NCBI GenBank assembly: GCA_025738555.1 | Contig: JAOVFP010000011.1 | Span: 2,294,001 to 2,358,000 of the forward strand | DNA length: 64,000 bases | Origin: Cyathus striatus | Taxonomy: Eukaryota > Basidiomycota > Agaricomycetes > Agaricales > Nidulariaceae | Reading direction: 5' to 3' | Shown here: piece by piece, positions 60,410 through 64,000 of the stretch | Layout of the letters: each line of letters starts with the position of its first letter | How positions within the stretch are numbered: position 1 is the first letter of the stretch | The notes under the pieces: model-generated | The model's database searches: none | What the model was told of the DNA's origin: nothing | Seen by the model: only the letters and a program-made list of their open reading frames with translations | Translations under genes and position numbers: made by a program

Positions 60410-60670
60410 GGGGTATTGCATACGCCGAAGGGGCGTCGAATCGAAAGCAAGTGGCAAGATGCATGTACTCCAAGTTTTCCCACTGTGTAAGTAGGCCGGA
60501 TATGACCGTGGGGAGACACGTCTTACATAAGTACACTCACAGTGTGGCAGTCAAGTGGCAGTGCAGGCAATGCGCTTTCTCCTTACCTTTTCCTTACCAT
60601 TGAACTTGCGTACAACAAATCCCCAGTATCACAACTGCGCACGGCGTGTCTTTCCTTAGCACGTTAATAT
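60410..60670. repeat. Partial tRNA-Gly relic and shared flank
   Basis: TACGCCGAAGGGGCGTCGAA (60421-60440) is the 3' end of the tRNA-Gly (minus strand) without its 5' half. From about 60503 the GAGACACGTC, GTGGCAGTGCAG, and ACAACTGCGCAC motifs repeat the flank found downstream of the intact tRNA-Gly genes at 15118-15260 and 33998-34140. Confidence 0.6.
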
Positions 60671-60744
60671 TCTTGGCTAGACCTTACGACGTAAACCGAA
60701 ACTAACGTCTAACATGCAATGCACTCACACAAACTCTTCCTCCT

Positions 60745-61640
60745 ATTCCTCCTGTTCTCAGCCGCCTTCACATGATGAATTACATCTCGTCGTCACACTT
60801 CTACCGCTGAAACATAATCATCTCAGTCTCCAACTGGCACAGGCCTCCAATACTTTTACAACTGACCTTGCTTGATTCATCATGGATTCCATTTGTCTGA
60901 AGACTCTGACGTGAGCATGTTAGTTCCGGAAGCTCGTGCGTTTGGGGGACGAGGAATAGGGACATATCGGTGTGTTTCTTGTTCTCTGAGAAAAGAGTGA
61001 ACGCTGATAAGCTATTTTATCATTGTTATGATAGATATATGTGTACACCCTCGTGTGCATGTTAATAACAGTATCGTCAGGACCCGATACGATTGAGCAC
61101 ATTAGACTGCCCTCAGGTCAACCTTTTCAACCGAGCTGTTAGATAGTCTTCTAGTGAAAGTGCGTGTCTTCATTTAAAACTTGTTCCAATTTGTCGGTTC
61201 GTTAACAGTTAGAGTGCTGATATGTATTGCTTCTACGCCGGTTCTTCGACTCTCATCTGTGATAAGCAAGATGTACCTCATCCGACCTTCGACTGAGTTT
61301 AATGCGTAGGCTGAGTTGTTGAATTATTTTGAGGACGTGAAGATTCTGATACTTGTCCTCTCTATTGTGAGTTATTTCTTTTGCTTTCTTTATCTACTTG
61401 TTCTTATCCTATCCGCTTCCCTATTCGTCATTTTCTCCCCACTTCCACTCATCATTCTCCTTTTCTCTATCGTTCGCCTCCTCGACCTCCGTCTCCCATC
61501 ACATTTGTCTCACAAGTCATCTCATCTTCTCTCACTGTCCTCCTTTCCTCTTATTCACCTGTTCGTTTGCGCCCCTCTTACTTGTAATTCTTGATTCTTT
61601 TGTTCCTCCCGCATTTCTTTTAGCTTTATCTCTATAAGAG
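60745..61640 (+). pseudogene. GMC oxidoreductase relic E (most decayed)
   Basis: The CTACCGCTGAAACATAAT leader (about 60810), an L-SEDSDVSMLVPEA-like piece (60895-60935), SAISKMYLIRPSTEFNA (about 61258-61308, with a stop in place of Trp) and a C/T-rich intron (61370-61620) follow the order of relics C and D. Nothing beyond the second intron is recognisable. Confidence 0.6.
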
Positions 61641-61916
61641 GTTAGAGATGTTTACAATGGGGTGATAGTAGCTAGCTTATGTAATAATAACTACTTACTC
61701 CTAAAACAACGTAACAGGGTGGCAAGTTTGGAGGGAATTTCACAGAAGATCAGTATTAGGGATGCTTCTGGGCAAAAGGGGGTGGAAGGGGGATGTATAG
61801 GAAGGTTAAGGAATAACTAAGTAGTGGTTAGATAACGTCTCTGGCTATGTACGAGGCAAACACACGATTCTCTATGAATTTGCAGTTTCTTCTTACTAGA
61901 CTCAAATCAAACTACT

Positions 61917-62218
61917 TGTTAAGATTCTGCTGACCAAGCAGCAGAACCCCTTGCCAAACAAGCCAAACACATTGGCCTGATTGGCTGATCATTATCAGAA
62001 CGATCAGAATACAGTAAAGTACTCTATAGTATAATTCATTTCTATTATCATTACATCATTGTATATTCAGTATGTCAGGTATATAAACCTGAACAACACA
62101 CAAAATATATTATCCTTTCTTTCCCTTTAACCACCACCTTGTGGTATAACCTCTGAGTAATCTCACCACTCATCTCTGTGTGTCTTGGTCTGCTACTATC
62201 TGGGCTTGATTTCTAACA
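61917..62218. repeat. Solo LTR with perfect 5-bp target duplication
   Basis: The 302-bp element starts TGTTAAGATTCTGC and ends TTGATTTCTAACA, with inverted ends TGTTA/TAACA, and is flanked by CTACT at 61912-61916 and 62219-62223. It contains a TATA motif (GGTATATAAACC near 62089). No internal retrotransposon sequence is next to it, so it is a solo LTR left by recombination, probably of a Ty3/gypsy element. Confidence 0.9.
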
Positions 62219-62223
62219 CTACT

Positions 62224-63510
62224 AATCAATGATCTCGGAAAATATGCTTTATTTCACTACACTACATCAAAGTACTTTATAACAGAAGCTGTGCGCGGGA
62301 TAGCTTTGGGTCTACATGGCAAAACTCATCTACTTTATATATTACTGGAAATATGGTGGCTGATGGTACTGTATAGGTGCTAGATAGGTACATTCGGGGT
62401 ACTAGGGCTCGTAAACTACGTCACTGACAAGGGAAAGCCATTCGCTCACAGAGTGTGCCAGACAGGGGGTTGCGCGACAGGGGATATGGCACTGCGCACA
62501 TTCCTTCGGTTGGGATGGGATTGGCTATACATGAATGTGCTAAGAATAGTGCAAAGATCTATCAGGGCTCAGGGCTTATTACTTTAATTAAACATGCATT
62601 GCTTTGCCGGTTACTCCGAGAGAAGTCGATCGGTTGGCTCAGGGTTCCAGGGTTTGCTGAGGCATCTAGTGAGGCGCTTCATCATCGCTTGCTTTTCTTG
62701 GGTAGTGATCGTGTTTGATCATGTGACCTTCGCATGTCGCTAGACGTGTTCTGGCTGTTATCCACTTAGTCACTGAGTTTGGCACTGCTGCTTTATCTGT
62801 CTCTTCTGCATGTAGTACTACCTTAGGCTTTGTCATATTCACACCCTTGGTAAGTGTACTTCTTAGTACTTTTAACTGGCAGTTCAGGTCTCACTCCAAT
62901 TCTGTAACTAACCCATGTTTGTTACCATTTGGTGAGTACTAATTACATGTATAGAAAAAGCTAAAATCCACAACTATAGGTAGTGTATGCCTGTCAGGCG
63001 TCTCATCTATATTCAAACTTATTTAATCTGCTTGCTAGACATCAACTCATCAATGTGCAATTTGAAATGCTTGCGTTTCTCTTTGCAGGTTCCCTTGTGG
63101 GCTTGAGCTTGGATACGTTGACACTGATGAGGAGGATTATGGCTATTTGGGTGTGCAGGGGACAGGATAGTATGTAAAAATTCGCTTGCTCTGGATCCTG
63201 TTCTAATTCTGACATAAAACCTCATCAAATATGGAGAGTTGTGATAATGTGGCCACATCCAATGCCCCTTAGATGATGTTGCTGTATGTTGTAGTATCTA
63301 TAAGACACAGGCCATTCAAATTTCTACTCTAATAATATATGTTGCTCAACCAAATCCCACTGACTTCATCCTCTGTGATACAACTTTATTTCTAATATCT
63401 AATTAATGAGAGGTGGTTCTAAACGTAAAGGGTATAATATTATAAATATGGAATAATCAACCAAATGTTTGACTCTGTAAAATAAATGAGTGACTTTGAA
63501 TTGGCCTAAA
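62224..63510. other. Stretch without recognisable gene
   Basis: Short ORFs (62455-62718, 62983-63177) show no family features. Composition drifts to AT-rich toward the PRP22-like fragment. I see no RNA gene or element ends. Confidence 0.4.
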
Positions 63511-63520
63511 AAGCAAAAGA

Positions 63521-64000
63521 TCATACAGAACATTCGCTTCTCTTAATCTTGGATATCCGCCACTCATTCGGTTTCTCATACTTGTTATATAATGGTTCAA
63601 TCTTCTCTTGTCTCTTTCTTTTACTGATCTTTCTCGCATCTGCAACCTGGAAAAATTGCGGTGCCACTTCCACTAACCACTTCAGCTTGATGGCTGTTAC
63701 ATTGTGACAGTATTCTCTTGTTGTTGAAACCAACTCATGATAAACAAGCCATTCAGGTGCACAGTTAAAAAGTGCAGATGAAGGATGAATGTAAACTGGT
63801 GTACCCTCTACAAGTGTTTTGTATCCTTCTTGAGGATCCTTCTTTGTGACATTCCGGAAGAACCCAGAACATATGGCTTTGTGGACATGATTGAAGTCAC
63901 GTCCTGCAGATGATATTTCATGTTTATAACTATCCATGATACCTAACAACTGCTTCCTCACATCCTGTGCCCTTTTCATGCTTCATGCTTGAATAAAGTT
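63521..64000 (-). pseudogene. PRP22-like DEAH-box helicase, C-terminal fragment (runs off the window)
   Basis: The minus-strand frame encodes [73 protein letters not shown], and [20 protein letters not shown]. This is the C-terminal (OB-fold) part of PRP22/DHX8, the splicing helicase that releases mRNA from the spliceosome. A TGA sits in frame just upstream (NFIQA-stop-SMKRAQ), where the family has Arg. Several other positions where I expect Arg read Cys or His (FNCAPEW, FNHVHKA). All fit C-to-T loss at CpG. No intron interrupts the piece, so it may be a retrocopy or a mutated duplicate. Confidence 0.8.

Overview
The window reads as a transposon-dense, gene-poor piece of a filamentous basidiomycete genome, most likely an agaricomycete. 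The evidence is short 45-75 nt GT-AG introns, basidiomycete-type protein families (VPS10 sortilin, GMC oxidoreductase, DUF6533-like seven-helix proteins, a PRP22 helicase fragment) and YR retrotransposons of the DIRS and Ngaro/PAT kinds together with hAT elements. Only one host gene looks fully intact (16734-18008, minus, six exons, 312 aa). A DUF6533-like gene (20830-22670) is nearly intact. Almost everything else is mobile DNA or decayed and rearranged gene fragments.

Layout. 1-7.2 kb: a DIRS-like element with RT-RNaseH and tyrosine recombinase ORFs, whose Gag is broken by two nested insertions; one of these has perfect 8-bp target duplications. 8.8-12 kb: a decayed S10 carboxypeptidase, a probable solo LTR and a membrane-protein relic. 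12.5-15.1 kb: a tandem array of degenerate tRNA-like units on the minus strand, capped by an intron-containing tRNA-Gly(TCC), then VPS10 5' exons joined to a GMC C-terminus. 16.7-18 kb: the intact conserved gene. 19.6-22.7 kb: a repeat block shared with 31.2-32 kb, one copy carrying a small LINE insertion that the other lacks, then the DUF6533-like gene. 22.7-30 kb: AT-rich, no convincing gene, with a large inverted repeat. 32.5-34.5 kb: a second copy of the tRNA-array/tRNA-Gly/VPS10 block.

34.6-48.8 kb: a nested transposon stack that appears to sit inside a VPS10 intron. It holds a non-autonomous hAT (35435-36746), a TA-flanked element (36819-38227), an Ngaro/PAT-like YR retroelement with split direct repeats (about 38375-43967 and 48788-48829), and a 4.8-kb hAT with transposase (43968-48787) inserted in that retroelement's end. 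VPS10 exons 3-4 resume at 48884 in a compatible phase and run at 49312 directly into a GMC oxidoreductase relic.

49.3-61.7 kb: four further GMC relics of increasing decay, more tRNA-like units and tRNA-Gly relics, a seven-helix protein relic and a second small LINE insertion with a 12-bp target duplication. 61.9-62.2 kb: a solo LTR with perfect 5-bp target duplications. The right edge is the 3' end of a PRP22-like helicase pseudogene.

The best candidates for something undescribed are (1) the recurring module tRNA-like array, intron-bearing tRNA-Gly, shared about 150-bp flank, then VPS10 or GMC fragment, which has spread several times; and (2) the YR retroelement whose two A repeats end in the same palindrome with its central three bases inverted.
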